Shown: positions 42,778 through 52,563 of the stretch, piece by piece
Numbering within the stretch: position 1 is the stretch's first letter
Layout of the letters: each line of letters begins with the position of its first letter
Source of the DNA: Chloroflexota bacterium
GTDB lineage: Bacteria > Chloroflexota > Limnocylindria > Limnocylindrales > CSP1-4
Assembly (NCBI GenBank): GCA_021789355.1
Contig: JAJYJR010000001.1
Coordinates: 1-64,000, forward strand
DNA: 64,000 bases
Direction: 5' to 3'
Notes under the pieces: generated by a model
Databases searched by the model: none
Told to the model about the DNA's origin: nothing
The model's input: the letters and a program-made list of their open reading frames with translations, nothing else
Translations under genes and position numbers: made by a program

Positions 42778-45700
42778 CAGCTGATCGCCTCGATCTGGAT
42801 TCCTTCGGCAGCGAGTCTCCTGATCCCGTAGAACTGGCGTTCGCCGCGAGCCAGCAGCAACTCATCGGCCGGCATCGCCCCCAGCTGCTCCTTGAAGACG
42901 CGCAGGTTGAGCCAGGCACCCTGAAGCTCCTCGCGGCTGGGGCGGAAACCGGCCCGCACGCGCTCAAGCGTCTCGAACAGATCGAGGTCGACGTCGAGTT
43001 GGACCCCAGCGCGCTTCGAATGCCGGAGCCTGACCGTGTCGGGTTGAAACTCGATGTAGCGAAGGCCGGACTCCGGGATGACGGGTTCCAGCAAGAAATC
43101 AGTGGCGTGGTGAACTACGAAGGTTCGGTCGGATCCTCCGAACTCGCCGACCAATCGGACGGCGAGTCGCGCATCCGACTCTGCCGGAAACCGGCCCTCG
43201 CTGTTCGAGATTGCCTGCACGATCTTTCGGAGTGCACCCTCCGTCGACCCCTCGAGCATCTCAACGAACGTACCGAGGCTCCGGTAGGGAAACATCGAAA
43301 CCCAGCCGGGATCCTCCCGCTCAAAGAAGTAGACTCGCCGGAGCGACGCATGCACGAAAGTGACGAGGTCCGAAACACCGGCGACAGCCGGGTCGGAAGA
43401 CCGAGCCGATTCGCGGGCTTCGCCGAAGTACCGGATGTCTGCATTGTCGGAATCCCCGTGCGGGAGGATTTCAGCAAGAGGCGCCGACCACAGCCGCCCG
43501 TCGAGTTCGGGATCCGCCGCGCGCGCGACGTCGAGCGTTGCGATCAGCTGAAGCAGCCGATCGCGTGCGGCGGAGGGACGGAAGGCAGGCGACGTCACCG
43601 CGCCCGCGAAAATCGCATTGTAGAAGCGGCCGGCTACGACAGCGCCGTCATCGGCGCCTTGGGCGAGCTCGACGATCTCCGAGCAATCCCGATCGCCCAC
43701 CACCGCAAAGGCGAGCGCCGAGCGAAGATCCCGCATAGTGATGTGCAGCCGGCGCCGCAGTCGTGCGACGTCGAGCAGCTTGCGCGTGCGCTCCGCGATG
43801 CGAGGACCGAGGACCCGGTCTCGCAGCGCCTTCGCATTGGCCCGTGCATAGCAGGTTGTCGCTGCCACGCATCGCTCACACGGCGCCCATAGCGGCTCGG
43901 ACGCAAGCAATGCAAGCAGCGCGGGGACCGCCGGCGAGGCATCCGACGTCAGCGCGCGGAGATTGAGGTTGACGAGAACAAGCCACGGGGAATCAGGGGC
44001 TGCATGGCCGTCCAGAAGCCGTTCCACGGTCGATGCAAGCATCGGGAACTCGGCGCGATGGCTCTCCAGGAAGTCGAGGAGCCGGCCCTCGTTGATCGCA
44101 ATCACTCGCGTCTCGCGCCCGGAAAGTGCCGGCTCGGATCCCGCGAAAGGCTCGAAGAACGCCGTGACGACTCGGTCGCTCGTTTCCTCCCCTTCGTCCT
44201 GGGAGCCGTCCCAGTTCGTCAGGAACACTCGGTTGGCGAGACGAGCCGTGACGCCGTTACCATCGGGGTGCGTGGCGACGGTTGCTCCGGCCCGCGCCAG
44301 TTCCGACTCGAGTCGCTGGACGAATGCCGTCTTGCCGTCTCCCGCGTTGCCCGTGACCACGACAAGCTGGTAAGTCCCGTCGAGAACGTCGCGTGTCAGG
44401 TGGTCGTCCAACGCCGTGGGCACGTAGAACCAATCCGTGAAGTCGTCGAGCCCGCGGGTCCCGGCGTTCGAGGTCCGCGATTGCGAGAAGAACGAGAGCA
44501 GCCGGTGCTGGTATGCATTCCAGTTCGGACGCACCAGCTCGTCGACCGGCACAGGCGGTGGTCTCCGCACGGGTGGGGCCACCCTGCCAGCATCGCCCTT
44601 CAGCGCCGAGAGGCGGTCGCGCAGCTCCCCGGCCGAGCTTAGCCTGTCCCGCCGCTCGGGGGCGAGGCCTTCCAGGAGAAGCTGGCCAAGCCCCTCGGGT
44701 TCGGCCAATGCCGCAGCCTGGTCGCGCGCCTCTTGCCGGCTTAGGCGTCTGCCTGCGAGGAGCTCAGCGAGGACGGCGCACAAGGCAAACACATCGCACG
44801 ACGCGTCCCATCCCGCCGTCGCGACATCGGCCGGTCGGTACGTCACGGTACCAACTTCGGTGGCGCCGACGGTCGCCATTCCTCCGGACACATTGAAGTC
44901 GAACAACTTGGCGTGACCATCCGCCAGCACCAGCACGTTCTCGGGTTTCACGTCGCGATGCAGGAGCCCGTGCGTGTGCAGATGCTCAAGGACGTCGGCC
45001 AGTTCGGCGCCCAGTTCCAGAACACGCGCGGCAGGAAGGTGCTCGGAGACGAGCGCGTCGAGGGACGTGCCGTCGATCCACGGTGCAAGTTGGAACGTCT
45101 CGTGCCGCGAAACAGTGTTGCCGCGCCTCCTGATCGAGTGCATGACCTCAACGAAGGTCGGCTTCACGATCCCCGGGTGATCAGGCATCGCCGCCAGAAG
45201 CTCGAACTCACGGCACGGATCCACGCGGTCCCGATACTCCGGCCGGACGAACTTCGCCGCAAACAGAGTCTCGAGCACCGAGTCGTAGACCTGGATGACG
45301 AGGGACAGCCCGCCCGTTCGGATCGGGCTGCCACGGACGACGTACCGCTCGTCGATCTCGTCGTTCGCTTCGAACTCCACCGGGAGCCCCGGAGAGGTGG
45401 ACAGCCGGCGGAGGAACTCGTCGGCGTCGGCCGGTCTCAGGTCCGGTTCGTCCTCCAGTGCTGCGCGAAAGCTCGGCAGCCAGTCGGGCGATACGCGGTC
45501 CAGCCCGCCGAAGATCGTGAGGCCGATCTTCGCCGCAGACCAAACATCGGACCGAGCTGAGCTACGGGCCGGAGTCTCCCGGACTTCGGGCGCCACGTAG
45601 TCACCGCTCAGCTCCGCTGCGTACCGCGTCACCGCGCCCGGGGGAACAGGAAGGCGGGCGTAGTCGAAGTCTGCGAGGAGCATCCCGCCGTCGGGGTCGA

Positions 45701-46694
45701 GGTAGATGCACGACGGACTCAGGTTCCGATGTACGACTCCGCCCCGGTGGACCGACGCGAGTGCGCCCAACAGCTCCCTGAACAGGTCCCGCGCGTCACC
45801 TTGGTCGGGACGTGTCTCCAAAAGGAGGTGTTCGAGTGACTCGCCCTGGGGCCACTGCGTTACCACGACGAACCCGTCGTCCGCCTCCTCGACGGATGCC
45901 ACGCGAAGCACCTGTGCTCCGCTGTTGCCCAGTCTCGTCAACGCCGTCAGGTCGCGAAGTGCAACGTCCTTCTGCGCCGCCGCGTCTGCCCCCGTCAACA
46001 GCGGATCCAGGCTGTATCGCTTGAGGCGCGAGGGCAGTGTCCCCGCAGGCGCCGCGCGGGGGACTGCGCGCCAGGTCTCCCAGTGTGCGGTCGCCTCGAC
46101 GAGCTCGAGCAACCTCCACGCCCCGACCTCGTCCGCACCCTTGACCGGGCGCGCGGCCGAGGTCAGGAGATCCGCAAGCCGCTCGGCGCCGTGATCTGGG
46201 AAGTCGGGCAGTCGATGATGCGGCTCGGCCCCGAGAAGACGCCCGACAAGCTGGTCGGCGAGCACCACCTGCGAACGGAAGTTGCCCTCGAGATCCGGCT
46301 CCGCGTCGGAGACAAGGACCACGAGGGCCTCGAAGTAGGCGCTGGACAGGGCAGGCGCGAGGTCCCTCACGTGTTCCCGGAGGATCTGAGCCTTCCGCTG
46401 CGTCAGCTTCACCGGGTTCGGCCGATAGGTCGCGCCTTCTCCGGCGATGCCGGGCAGTTCCCATTCGCGGTCGTTGCCTCTGATCCGACCGATCCACGCC
46501 TTGATTTCGATCAGGTGTGCGCGGCCCCTCGGCGAGAAGACGGCCGCGTCGCATTCGTAGAAACGGCCCGGCCTCCACTCCAGCCAGAAGTTCGCCGCGA
46601 CATGCCAGTCATCTGGCAGCCGGTCGCGGAGCAGCTGAAGGATGACCCTTTCGCCGTCGTTTTCGGGTTGCCCCGCAGAGTGGACGACCGCCAT
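42777..46694 (-). CDS. NERD-nuclease plus tandem kinase plus P-loop protein (MAD6-like)
   Basis: 1305 residues. Residues 1-130 form a NERD nuclease-related domain (ECDAAVF with Asp49, LIEIKAW with Glu63/Lys65). Residues 205-430 look like a pseudokinase: HRNLSPS replaces HRD and ADFDYAR replaces DFG. Residues 450-700 form a second kinase with Lys481 (FAAKFV), HRDVKPEN at 579-586 and FDFN in place of DFG, then [10 protein letters not shown]-loop NTPase follows (TGNAGDGKT at 781-789), with a Cys cluster ([10 protein letters not shown]) later. Similar to the protein kinase MAD6. It may sense infection and phosphorylate partners (inference). Confidence 0.78.
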   Translation of the reverse strand: MAVVHSAGQPENDGERVILQLLRDRLPDDWHVAANFWLEWRPGRFYECDAAVFSPRGRAHLIEIKAWIGRIRGNDREWELPGIAGEGATYRPNPVKLTQRKAQILREHVRDLAPALSSAYFEALVVLVSDAEPDLEGNFRSQVVLADQLVGRLLGAEPHHRLPDFPDHGAERLADLLTSAARPVKGADEVGAWRLLELVEATAHWETWRAVPRAAPAGTLPSRLKRYSLDPLLTGADAAAQKDVALRDLTALTRLGNSGAQVLRVASVEEADDGFVVVTQWPQGESLEHLLLETRPDQGDARDLFRELLGALASVHRGGVVHRNLSPSCIYLDPDGGMLLADFDYARLPVPPGAVTRYAAELSGDYVAPEVRETPARSSARSDVWSAAKIGLTIFGGLDRVSPDWLPSFRAALEDEPDLRPADADEFLRRLSTSPGLPVEFEANDEIDERYVVRGSPIRTGGLSLVIQVYDSVLETLFAAKFVRPEYRDRVDPCREFELLAAMPDHPGIVKPTFVEVMHSIRRRGNTVSRHETFQLAPWIDGTSLDALVSEHLPAARVLELGAELADVLEHLHTHGLLHRDVKPENVLVLADGHAKLFDFNVSGGMATVGATEVGTVTYRPADVATAGWDASCDVFALCAVLAELLAGRRLSRQEARDQAAALAEPEGLGQLLLEGLAPERRDRLSSAGELRDRLSALKGDAGRVAPPVRRPPPVPVDELVRPNWNAYQHRLLSFFSQSRTSNAGTRGLDDFTDWFYVPTALDDHLTRDVLDGTYQLVVVTGNAGDGKTAFVQRLESELARAGATVATHPDGNGVTARLANRVFLTNWDGSQDEGEETSDRVVTAFFEPFAGSEPALSGRETRVIAINEGRLLDFLESHRAEFPMLASTVERLLDGHAAPDSPWLVLVNLNLRALTSDASPAVPALLALLASEPLWAPCERCVAATTCYARANAKALRDRVLGPRIAERTRKLLDVARLRRRLHITMRDLRSALAFAVVGDRDCSEIVELAQGADDGAVVAGRFYNAIFAGAVTSPAFRPSAARDRLLQLIATLDVARAADPELDGRLWSAPLAEILPHGDSDNADIRYFGEARESARSSDPAVAGVSDLVTFVHASLRRVYFFEREDPGWVSMFPYRSLGTFVEMLEGSTEGALRKIVQAISNSEGRFPAESDARLAVRLVGEFGGSDRTFVVHHATDFLLEPVIPESGLRYIEFQPDTVRLRHSKRAGVQLDVDLDLFETLERVRAGFRPSREELQGAWLNLRVFKEQLGAMPADELLLARGERQFYGIRRLAAEGIQIEAIS

Positions 46695-46791
46695 CGCCTA
46701 CCGCCCTCGGGAATAGCACGCCTTGACCAGCAGCCATTATGGCTCGCCGGCGCCGGCCGGAACTCGCGCTCTGCGCACAGGCCTCCGATCT

Positions 46792-48435
46792 CTATGGCAG
46801 CAAGGCCCCGAGCAGAGACGAAGCTAGTGACGTGCCTGAGGTCCAGCACGAGGCGAAGCCCGCCTCCGAGTCCGACTCCAGTGCGTGCAATCCTCCGACC
46901 GTGGCGCGACGGAGCGCGCGTTCGATGGCACCGGCTGCTCGCGGGATCGTGTGCCGAACGTGCCGTCCGTCTCGCACGATGCCGGTCTCGCGACCGCCGA
47001 CTACGGCCAGCACTGCCCTCAGATCACCGACCGCTCCGGTACCTTCCAGCCTCCATCCAGACTGTCCGTCGACAAGGAGTCGCCACTGCTGCCCCGCAAG
47101 CGACACCCGGCGGACCAAGTGCTCGAGTCGCATCCAGGACACCCATCGATCGCTCAGAACCGGAGCGACGATGTCGGGGGCGAGGGAGGCTCGCGCCGCT
47201 CGAGCTTCGTCCGGTTGCCCGACCTCGACCCAGACGAGCCCGCCGGGTGTGACCAGAACGTGGTCAGGGAGACGATCGCGCGGGTCAGCCACGCCAACCG
47301 CCACGCGGCAGCGCCGGCCGTTTGTCACCGCCAGGTAGCGCTGGTCGGGGTGCAGGTCGCTGCCGAGGTCCCACTCGGGCCCCCACTCCGTGACCGGTCG
47401 AATGGCTGTGGCTGCAGCGGAAACGGCCTCCCGGAGTGCCCGATCCCGTCTCTTGTCGGCTACGACACGCAAGGCATCCGGTTCGGATGTAGCAACGCCC
47501 AGGCGCCGCGATACGTGGTGCCAGAAGGCAGGCCCAGCAGCTGCGTCAGGAGGCAGCCCGACAAGCGCCGAAAGCCGCGCCGCCGGATCGGCGGTCGCCG
47601 TTCCTCGCGACAGTTGTAGTCGGTAGCGCGGCAGATCGAACGAGATGAAAAGCCAGTCTCCGTCAGCGGCATCGGAGGGGATCAGCTGATCGAACCGACC
47701 ACGGCAACCGGCGCGCCCTTGGCCCCGCCACAGCGTCAGCACTGGGCCGCCCCGATCGTCAGGAACCACGTCGAGGATCTGCTGCGGCGCGAGCCCGGCC
47801 GCGGCGACAAGGCTTTCAGGGACCGGCACTCGGGAGGCACGGCGGAGCCGCGGCGAGATCGAGAGCCGAAGCGACCATCCGAAGTCCAGCCTGAAGGTCG
47901 CCGGGTTCGTCGACGGGTGCGGGATCTCGCGGGCCGGAGCATGCTCGGGGCAACGCAGGGGTCGCCGTCCGTGCAGGCGTGGCCGGGACCAGTAGTGTCC
48001 CTCCTCGCACCACAGCCTGACGAAGTCGCCCTGTCCCTCCGTGCCGCCGAGGCGCCCGCTCGTCGGGAGGGCCCCCCTCCGGACACGCAGATCCTCGCCT
48101 TCCCCGGCCTGCGCAGCGGCGGCGGCTGCAGGCCGCTGGACCGGCATGGCGCTTCGGTTCGTGAAACGAGGCTCGGCAGGGTGCGTCTTTGCCGCCTTGT
48201 GCGCGTGGTCGGGACACGAGTCCGGGCAGGCCGCGCTGGTTGGCAGCCTCCACCAGTAGTGGCTGCCACGTGCGCACCAGGGTCGATCGAGCCTCCCCGG
48301 CCCGCTATTGGTCACTGGGCTCGACATGGCATCCGCCGACGCGCGCCTCGACACCACTCGAGCGGAGCATCGGGCGCCGGCATCGCGCGTTCCGCCTGGA
48401 AGCGCGCGACGAGCGAGCGTTCGCGCCGGGTGCAC
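46792..48435 (-). CDS. Defence-operon protein with two HYW putative zinc motifs, unknown family (copy 2)
   Basis: 547 residues from a GTG with AGGGAG upstream; an ATG at 48327 is an alternative. Two copies of the motif W-C-x(2-3)-G-(S)-H-Y-W ... C-P-x-H (Cys54...His77 and Cys143...His165) look like short metal-binding modules. A long conserved body follows: FRLDFGWSLRL, APQQILDVV, LWRGQG, LFISFDLPRYRLQL, RRCRVAVGVADPRDRL, LVTPGGLVWVEV and WMRLEHLVRR. The same body occurs in the gene directly upstream. Family not recognised. It is the second gene of the operon, 97 bp before the kinase gene. Confidence 0.7.
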   Translation of the reverse strand: MHPARTLARRALPGGTRDAGARCSARVVSRRASADAMSSPVTNSGPGRLDRPWCARGSHYWWRLPTSAACPDSCPDHAHKAAKTHPAEPRFTNRSAMPVQRPAAAAAAQAGEGEDLRVRRGALPTSGRLGGTEGQGDFVRLWCEEGHYWSRPRLHGRRPLRCPEHAPAREIPHPSTNPATFRLDFGWSLRLSISPRLRRASRVPVPESLVAAAGLAPQQILDVVPDDRGGPVLTLWRGQGRAGCRGRFDQLIPSDAADGDWLFISFDLPRYRLQLSRGTATADPAARLSALVGLPPDAAAGPAFWHHVSRRLGVATSEPDALRVVADKRRDRALREAVSAAATAIRPVTEWGPEWDLGSDLHPDQRYLAVTNGRRCRVAVGVADPRDRLPDHVLVTPGGLVWVEVGQPDEARAARASLAPDIVAPVLSDRWVSWMRLEHLVRRVSLAGQQWRLLVDGQSGWRLEGTGAVGDLRAVLAVVGGRETGIVRDGRHVRHTIPRAAGAIERALRRATVGGLHALESDSEAGFASCWTSGTSLASSLLGALLP

Positions 48436-48459
48436 GACTGCAACTCCCTGGGCATCCGG

Positions 48460-49890
48460 CTAGTCAAGGATCAGGGTCCCGAGGATCGACGACGCGGTTC
48501 GCAGGCCAGAGTGCCAGCGGGATGCAAACCCAACCGACGCGTCGGACTCAATCGTCGCCAATGATGCCGCGCGTGCCCGTTGGATGGCCCGGTCGACGGC
48601 GATGGCGGAACGGGGAATGACGTGCTTCTGCCGACGAGGCTCGCGGATCGAGCCCGGTTTCCGCATGGCGATCTCATCCAGCGCGGAGACGAGGTCGCGG
48701 TACCGGCCTCCGCCCTCAACGCACCAACGGCCCGACTCGTCCACGGCGATGCGCCACTCTCGGCCGGAGAGGGAGAGTCGTCTGGCCAAGTGCTCCAACC
48801 TCATCCATTCCACCCAGCGTTCGCTGAGTGCCGGGGTGACGATATCCGGCAGGAGGTCAGACCGCGCGGCGATTGCCTCTTCGACCGCGTCGACCTCGAC
48901 CCAAACCAGCCCCCCCGGCGTCACCAGATACTCGTCCGAGAGGCGGTCGCGCGGGTCGGCGATTCCGACGGCCACACGGCAGCTTCGACCGCTGGTGACG
49001 GCGAGGAATCGATCGTCCTCCTCGAGAGTGCCGACAAGGTCCCAGCCAGTCGCCCAACCCCCAGCCGGGACCCGGCCTCGTACAGCCGCACTGACCGCCG
49101 CCTCCAGTTCCGGGTCACCCCTCGTTCTGGCCAGGTCGATCAGCTCGCGGGGATCCCTCGGGGACACGCCGAGCCGACGAGCGACGCGATCCCAGAACCT
49201 CGGGTCGACGGGCGATCCCGGCGGCAGGCCGACAAATGCAGCGATCTGCTCCTGAGGCGACGCTGCCGTCGGGCGCGTCAAGGTAATCGTGTAGCGGGGC
49301 AGGTCGAACGACAGGAAGAGGAAGTCGCCAAACATTGCATCCCGAGGGACGATCCGCCCGATCGCTCCCCGGCACCAAGCGGTCCCCCTGCCGCGCCAAA
49401 GCTGCAGGGTCGACCCTAACCCCCTCGCTGGCACGGCATCGGTCAGCTGCTGCGGCGCCATGCCTATCGCGGCTGCCAGGGAGTCGGGCATGAGGAGCTG
49501 TGACGCGTGCCGCAAGTCGTAGGTAACTTCGAGCCTGAGCGACCATCCGGAATCGAGATGGAAGCATGAGGGATCGGACGAGGGATGTCCGGGGTCCCCG
49601 GCCGCGTCGTGCAGGGGGCATGAGGCGGGAGCGCGGCCGCGCACCAAGGGCCGTGTCCAGTAGTGGGAGCCGGTCTCGCACCAGTGCCGGCTAACCGCCA
49701 CGCGATCGTCGAAGCTGGTCCTGCGGCTCCTCTGGCTCGATACGGGTCGCCCCGATGTCCGCGTGCCTGAAGCTGCTGCCTCGAGCCGGGCAGTCAGAAT
49801 GCGATCCCAGTAGTTGGACCAGTCGACCGAGTCCCAGTCGTCGGTGTTCCAGTCATACCAGTCCGTCGCAGAATCATGCCCGAGCAGCAT
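48460..49890 (-). CDS. Defence-operon protein with one HYW putative zinc motif, unknown family (copy 1)
   Basis: 476 residues from the ATG at 49890 with AGGAGAG upstream; an in-frame GTG at 49920 would add 10 residues. The N-terminus is rich in Trp and Asp (DWYDWNTDDWDSVDW). One putative metal motif follows: Cys71, HYW 76-78, CPLH 91-94. The remaining 370 residues parallel copy 2 block by block (FHLDSGWSLRL, APQQLTDAV, LWRGRG, LFLSFDLPRYTITL, RSCRVAVGIADPRDRL, LVTPGGLVWVEV, WMRLEHLARR). The two are clearly a local duplication that diverged. First gene of the operon, divergent from the methyltransferase gene. Function unknown; DNA or modified-base recognition is a guess. Confidence 0.72.
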   Translation of the reverse strand: MLLGHDSATDWYDWNTDDWDSVDWSNYWDRILTARLEAAASGTRTSGRPVSSQRSRRTSFDDRVAVSRHWCETGSHYWTRPLVRGRAPASCPLHDAAGDPGHPSSDPSCFHLDSGWSLRLEVTYDLRHASQLLMPDSLAAAIGMAPQQLTDAVPARGLGSTLQLWRGRGTAWCRGAIGRIVPRDAMFGDFLFLSFDLPRYTITLTRPTAASPQEQIAAFVGLPPGSPVDPRFWDRVARRLGVSPRDPRELIDLARTRGDPELEAAVSAAVRGRVPAGGWATGWDLVGTLEEDDRFLAVTSGRSCRVAVGIADPRDRLSDEYLVTPGGLVWVEVDAVEEAIAARSDLLPDIVTPALSERWVEWMRLEHLARRLSLSGREWRIAVDESGRWCVEGGGRYRDLVSALDEIAMRKPGSIREPRRQKHVIPRSAIAVDRAIQRARAASLATIESDASVGFASRWHSGLRTASSILGTLILD

Positions 49891-50217
49891 CCGCCGCTCT
49901 CCTGTTGCCCGCACCCTCACGTGCGGAGTCGTACCCAGAACGACGCCGCATCCAAGCCCTTGCCCGGCTCAGGGAGACAGCGTACACGTAGCGGCGACCG
50001 TCGGTCGTGGGATCTGCAACATGGTGGTCACCCGCCAGGCATGCTGGTCGCCTTTGTGAACGGTCCCGAGTGTCGGATTTCACGATCTGTTGTGCGTAGG
50101 CAACCGGATCACCTCAGGAATAGGGTCGAGACGGGCGATCCTCGTGACGCGCTAGTTGGCACGACGCGCACCGAAGCTCCGTCGCGTTGCGGTCATGGAA
50201 AGGAGAACGTGAGGGCT
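49891..50217. promoter_or_regulatory. Divergent promoter region between defence operon and EcoRII-type genes
   Basis: This 327-bp gap must hold the promoters of both operons. No convincing -35/-10 pair was picked out. A CCAGG pentamer (50036-50040), the core CCWGG sequence expected for the neighbouring methyltransferase, lies within it; methylation-sensitive autoregulation is possible but unproven. The only open frame is an upstream extension of the methyltransferase frame without protein-like composition. Confidence 0.4.
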
Positions 50218-51357
50218 ATGATTGGCGGGCGGGGGTCTCTGGACGGAGGCAGAACGATCGCAGCACGGCTTGTCCGGACTGGTCTGAGCGAAACGGAGGC
50301 GGCGAGCCTCTGGTCTGTTCCGGTTGCTCAGCCCGAGCCGCACGTGCCGTTCCGGTTCATCGACCTCTTCGCCGGGATCGGCGGGATCCGCCTGGGCCTC
50401 GAGCGCGCCGGCGGCCGCTGCGTCTACACGGTCGAGTTCGACCGGTTTGCGATGCAGACCTACAGCGCCAACTTCGGCGAGCTCCTTGCCGATGGCAGCC
50501 GGAGGCCGGAGCCGCCGCGCGACATCTACGACGTACGGGTGACGGACCTGCCCCCGTACGACGTCCTCGCGGCCGGGTTCCCCTGCCAGCCGTTCAGCCT
50601 CGCGGGAGTCAGCAAGAAGCTCAGCCTGGGGCGCCAGCACGGCTTCGAGGACAAGAAGAGCGGCAACCTGTTCTTCGAGATCATGCGGCTCGTCGACGAG
50701 GCCGGGACGCCGCCGCCCATGCTGTTCCTGGAGAACGTCAAGCACCTCACCCGCCATGACAAGGGGAAGACCTTCCGGGTGATCCGGGACACCATCGAGG
50801 ACCGCGGCTACAACCTCGCCTGGAAGGTCATCGATGCCCAGCCGTGGGTGCCCCAGCACCGTGAGCGCACCTTTATGATCGCCCTGCACCGGGACGTCTA
50901 TGGGGACCGGTACTTCGAGTTCCCGGAACAGCGGCCGGAGGGACCGCGCCCGGTGCTCGACCGTCTGCTGGAGACCGGGCCGGTCGATCCGAAGTACACG
51001 CTGTCGGAGCACCTCTGGGGATACCTGCAGGACTACGCGGCCAAGCACCGGGCGGCCGGCAACGGGTTTGGCTACGGGCTGGTCGGCCCCGCGGATGTCG
51101 CGCGAACCCTCAGCGCCCGCTATCACAAGGACGGCTCCGAGATCCTGGTCGCCACAGGCGATCCCACGCCGAGGCGGCTGACGCCGAGGGAGTGCGCGCG
51201 CCTCATGGGCTATCCCGACGACTTCGTTGTCCCGGTCTCCGACACGCAGGCCTACCGGCAGTTCGGCAACTCCGTGGCCGTGCCGGTCATCGAATGGCTG
51301 GGGCGCGCGATCGTGGAGCAGGGTCTGGTGGCGCCCCTTCCGAACCCCGGTGACTGA
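50218..51357 (+). CDS. dcm: DNA (cytosine-5) methyltransferase, Dcm/M.EcoRII type
   Basis: 379 residues. AdoMet motif I FIDLFAGIGGIRLG (residues 47-60), catalytic motif IV AAGFPCQPFSLAG (Cys123), motif VI LENVKHL, motif VIII QHRERTF, a variable target-recognition region, and motif X QFGNSVAVPVIEW. It transfers a methyl group to C5 of cytosine. The partner endonuclease is EcoRII-like and Vsr is present, so CCWGG is the likely site. Start options are ATG 50218 and GTG 50209; both are poorly spaced from the AAGGAG site. Its stop overlaps the endonuclease start by 8 bp. Confidence 0.9.
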   Translation: MIGGRGSLDGGRTIAARLVRTGLSETEAASLWSVPVAQPEPHVPFRFIDLFAGIGGIRLGLERAGGRCVYTVEFDRFAMQTYSANFGELLADGSRRPEPPRDIYDVRVTDLPPYDVLAAGFPCQPFSLAGVSKKLSLGRQHGFEDKKSGNLFFEIMRLVDEAGTPPPMLFLENVKHLTRHDKGKTFRVIRDTIEDRGYNLAWKVIDAQPWVPQHRERTFMIALHRDVYGDRYFEFPEQRPEGPRPVLDRLLETGPVDPKYTLSEHLWGYLQDYAAKHRAAGNGFGYGLVGPADVARTLSARYHKDGSEILVATGDPTPRRLTPRECARLMGYPDDFVVPVSDTQAYRQFGNSVAVPVIEWLGRAIVEQGLVAPLPNPGD

Positions 51358-52561
51358 CCACGGCGCTCGCGTTGCACTGAAGCGCCTCACGGCGGTCGAG
51401 GTCGACCCGTCGCGATCGAACCAGCATGAGATCCAGGGCGGAGCCCTCCGGGAGGCACTCAGCTTCGCCTCCGGCCGAACCGAGGGCACGCTCACGGTCG
51501 TCTTCCTCGACGACGGCGACGAACCGCGGACGGATGCGACCGTCTACACCCTGTCGAACGTCCGCAGGCGCCACCCTGAACGCGCCCCCGAATATCACCT
51601 CTACTACCGAAGCGAACTCATTCAGGGGGTCGCGCGCCCCGGCGACCTGATCGTGGTGATCCGCGAGGACGAGTCGAACGACCTGACGGCACTCATCGCC
51701 CGTGCGGGGACGTCGGTCGAGGAGCGTCTCCTTGACCGCGTCTTCTCGCACACGCTGGGCGTGGGCGACGAGTTCATCGGGATCGAGACCCCGTCAGCGA
51801 CCTCGGCTCGAGGCCAGCTGCTCCTCGGGCTCGCCGCCCCGGCTCCAGCCGAAGGAGCCGTCCTGGACGTGCGCCGGCATCCCCTATACGCCAGCGCCCT
51901 GGCAGCCGGCGTACTGCCGACGACGGCGGAGATGGCCCGTGCTGCGCACGAGATCGTCGAAGGGTTGGGGTACAGGGCTGCCGATCCCGACGCACTGATC
52001 GAGGCATACCTGGATACCGAGACTGCCCTGTTCGTTGCTCTGAATACCGAGCTCGGGCAGCGACGGGTCACCGCGCTTGCGTCTGGGGGAGCTGACTTCA
52101 GTGAACTGCTCGCGTTCTTCAGGGCGAACCTCAATGCCGCTCGGTCGCGGCGTGGTGCCAGTCTGCAGCACCACTTTGCGGCAGTGCTGGATCGGACTGG
52201 ACTTGCCTACACTGCCCAGTGCACGACGGAGCGGAGGGAAACGCCCGACTTTGTGCTTCCTGGGTGCACCGCGTACCACGATGCCGCCTTCCCGGCTGAC
52301 CGGCTCCGGATGGTGGCATGCAAGTCGACGGCGCGGGAACGCTGGCGGCAAGTCCTGCGTGAAGCCCGCCGGATCGAGCAGAAGTACCTCCTCACCCTCG
52401 ATGACCAGCTCACGGACCAGACCGTCAGAGCGATGGTCGATGCACAACTCCGCCCGTTCCTCCCTCGAGCACTCCGGGAGAGGGCCTACGCGCGACGGGT
52501 TGTCAGCGAGCTTCTTGGGAGCGTGACCGACTTGGTCGCTGCTCTTCGCGAGGCAGCGTAG
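51350..52561 (+). CDS. EcoRII-family type II restriction endonuclease
   Basis: 403 residues from a GTG overlapping the methyltransferase end, almost the exact length of EcoRII (404). The C-terminal domain has the EcoRII active-site series: TPDFVLPG (Asp300), AYHDAAFP (Tyr309), MVACKSTARERWRQVL (Lys325, Arg329) and REARRIEQKYLLTL (Glu338). The N-terminal 150 residues would be the effector DNA-binding domain, with the linker near 180. EcoRII cuts before CCWGG after bridging more than one site. It forms an operon with the methyltransferase and vsr genes, so self-DNA is protected. Confidence 0.87.
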   Translation: MTDHGARVALKRLTAVEVDPSRSNQHEIQGGALREALSFASGRTEGTLTVVFLDDGDEPRTDATVYTLSNVRRRHPERAPEYHLYYRSELIQGVARPGDLIVVIREDESNDLTALIARAGTSVEERLLDRVFSHTLGVGDEFIGIETPSATSARGQLLLGLAAPAPAEGAVLDVRRHPLYASALAAGVLPTTAEMARAAHEIVEGLGYRAADPDALIEAYLDTETALFVALNTELGQRRVTALASGGADFSELLAFFRANLNAARSRRGASLQHHFAAVLDRTGLAYTAQCTTERRETPDFVLPGCTAYHDAAFPADRLRMVACKSTARERWRQVLREARRIEQKYLLTLDDQLTDQTVRAMVDAQLRPFLPRALRERAYARRVVSELLGSVTDLVAALREAA

Positions 52562-52563
52562 AC

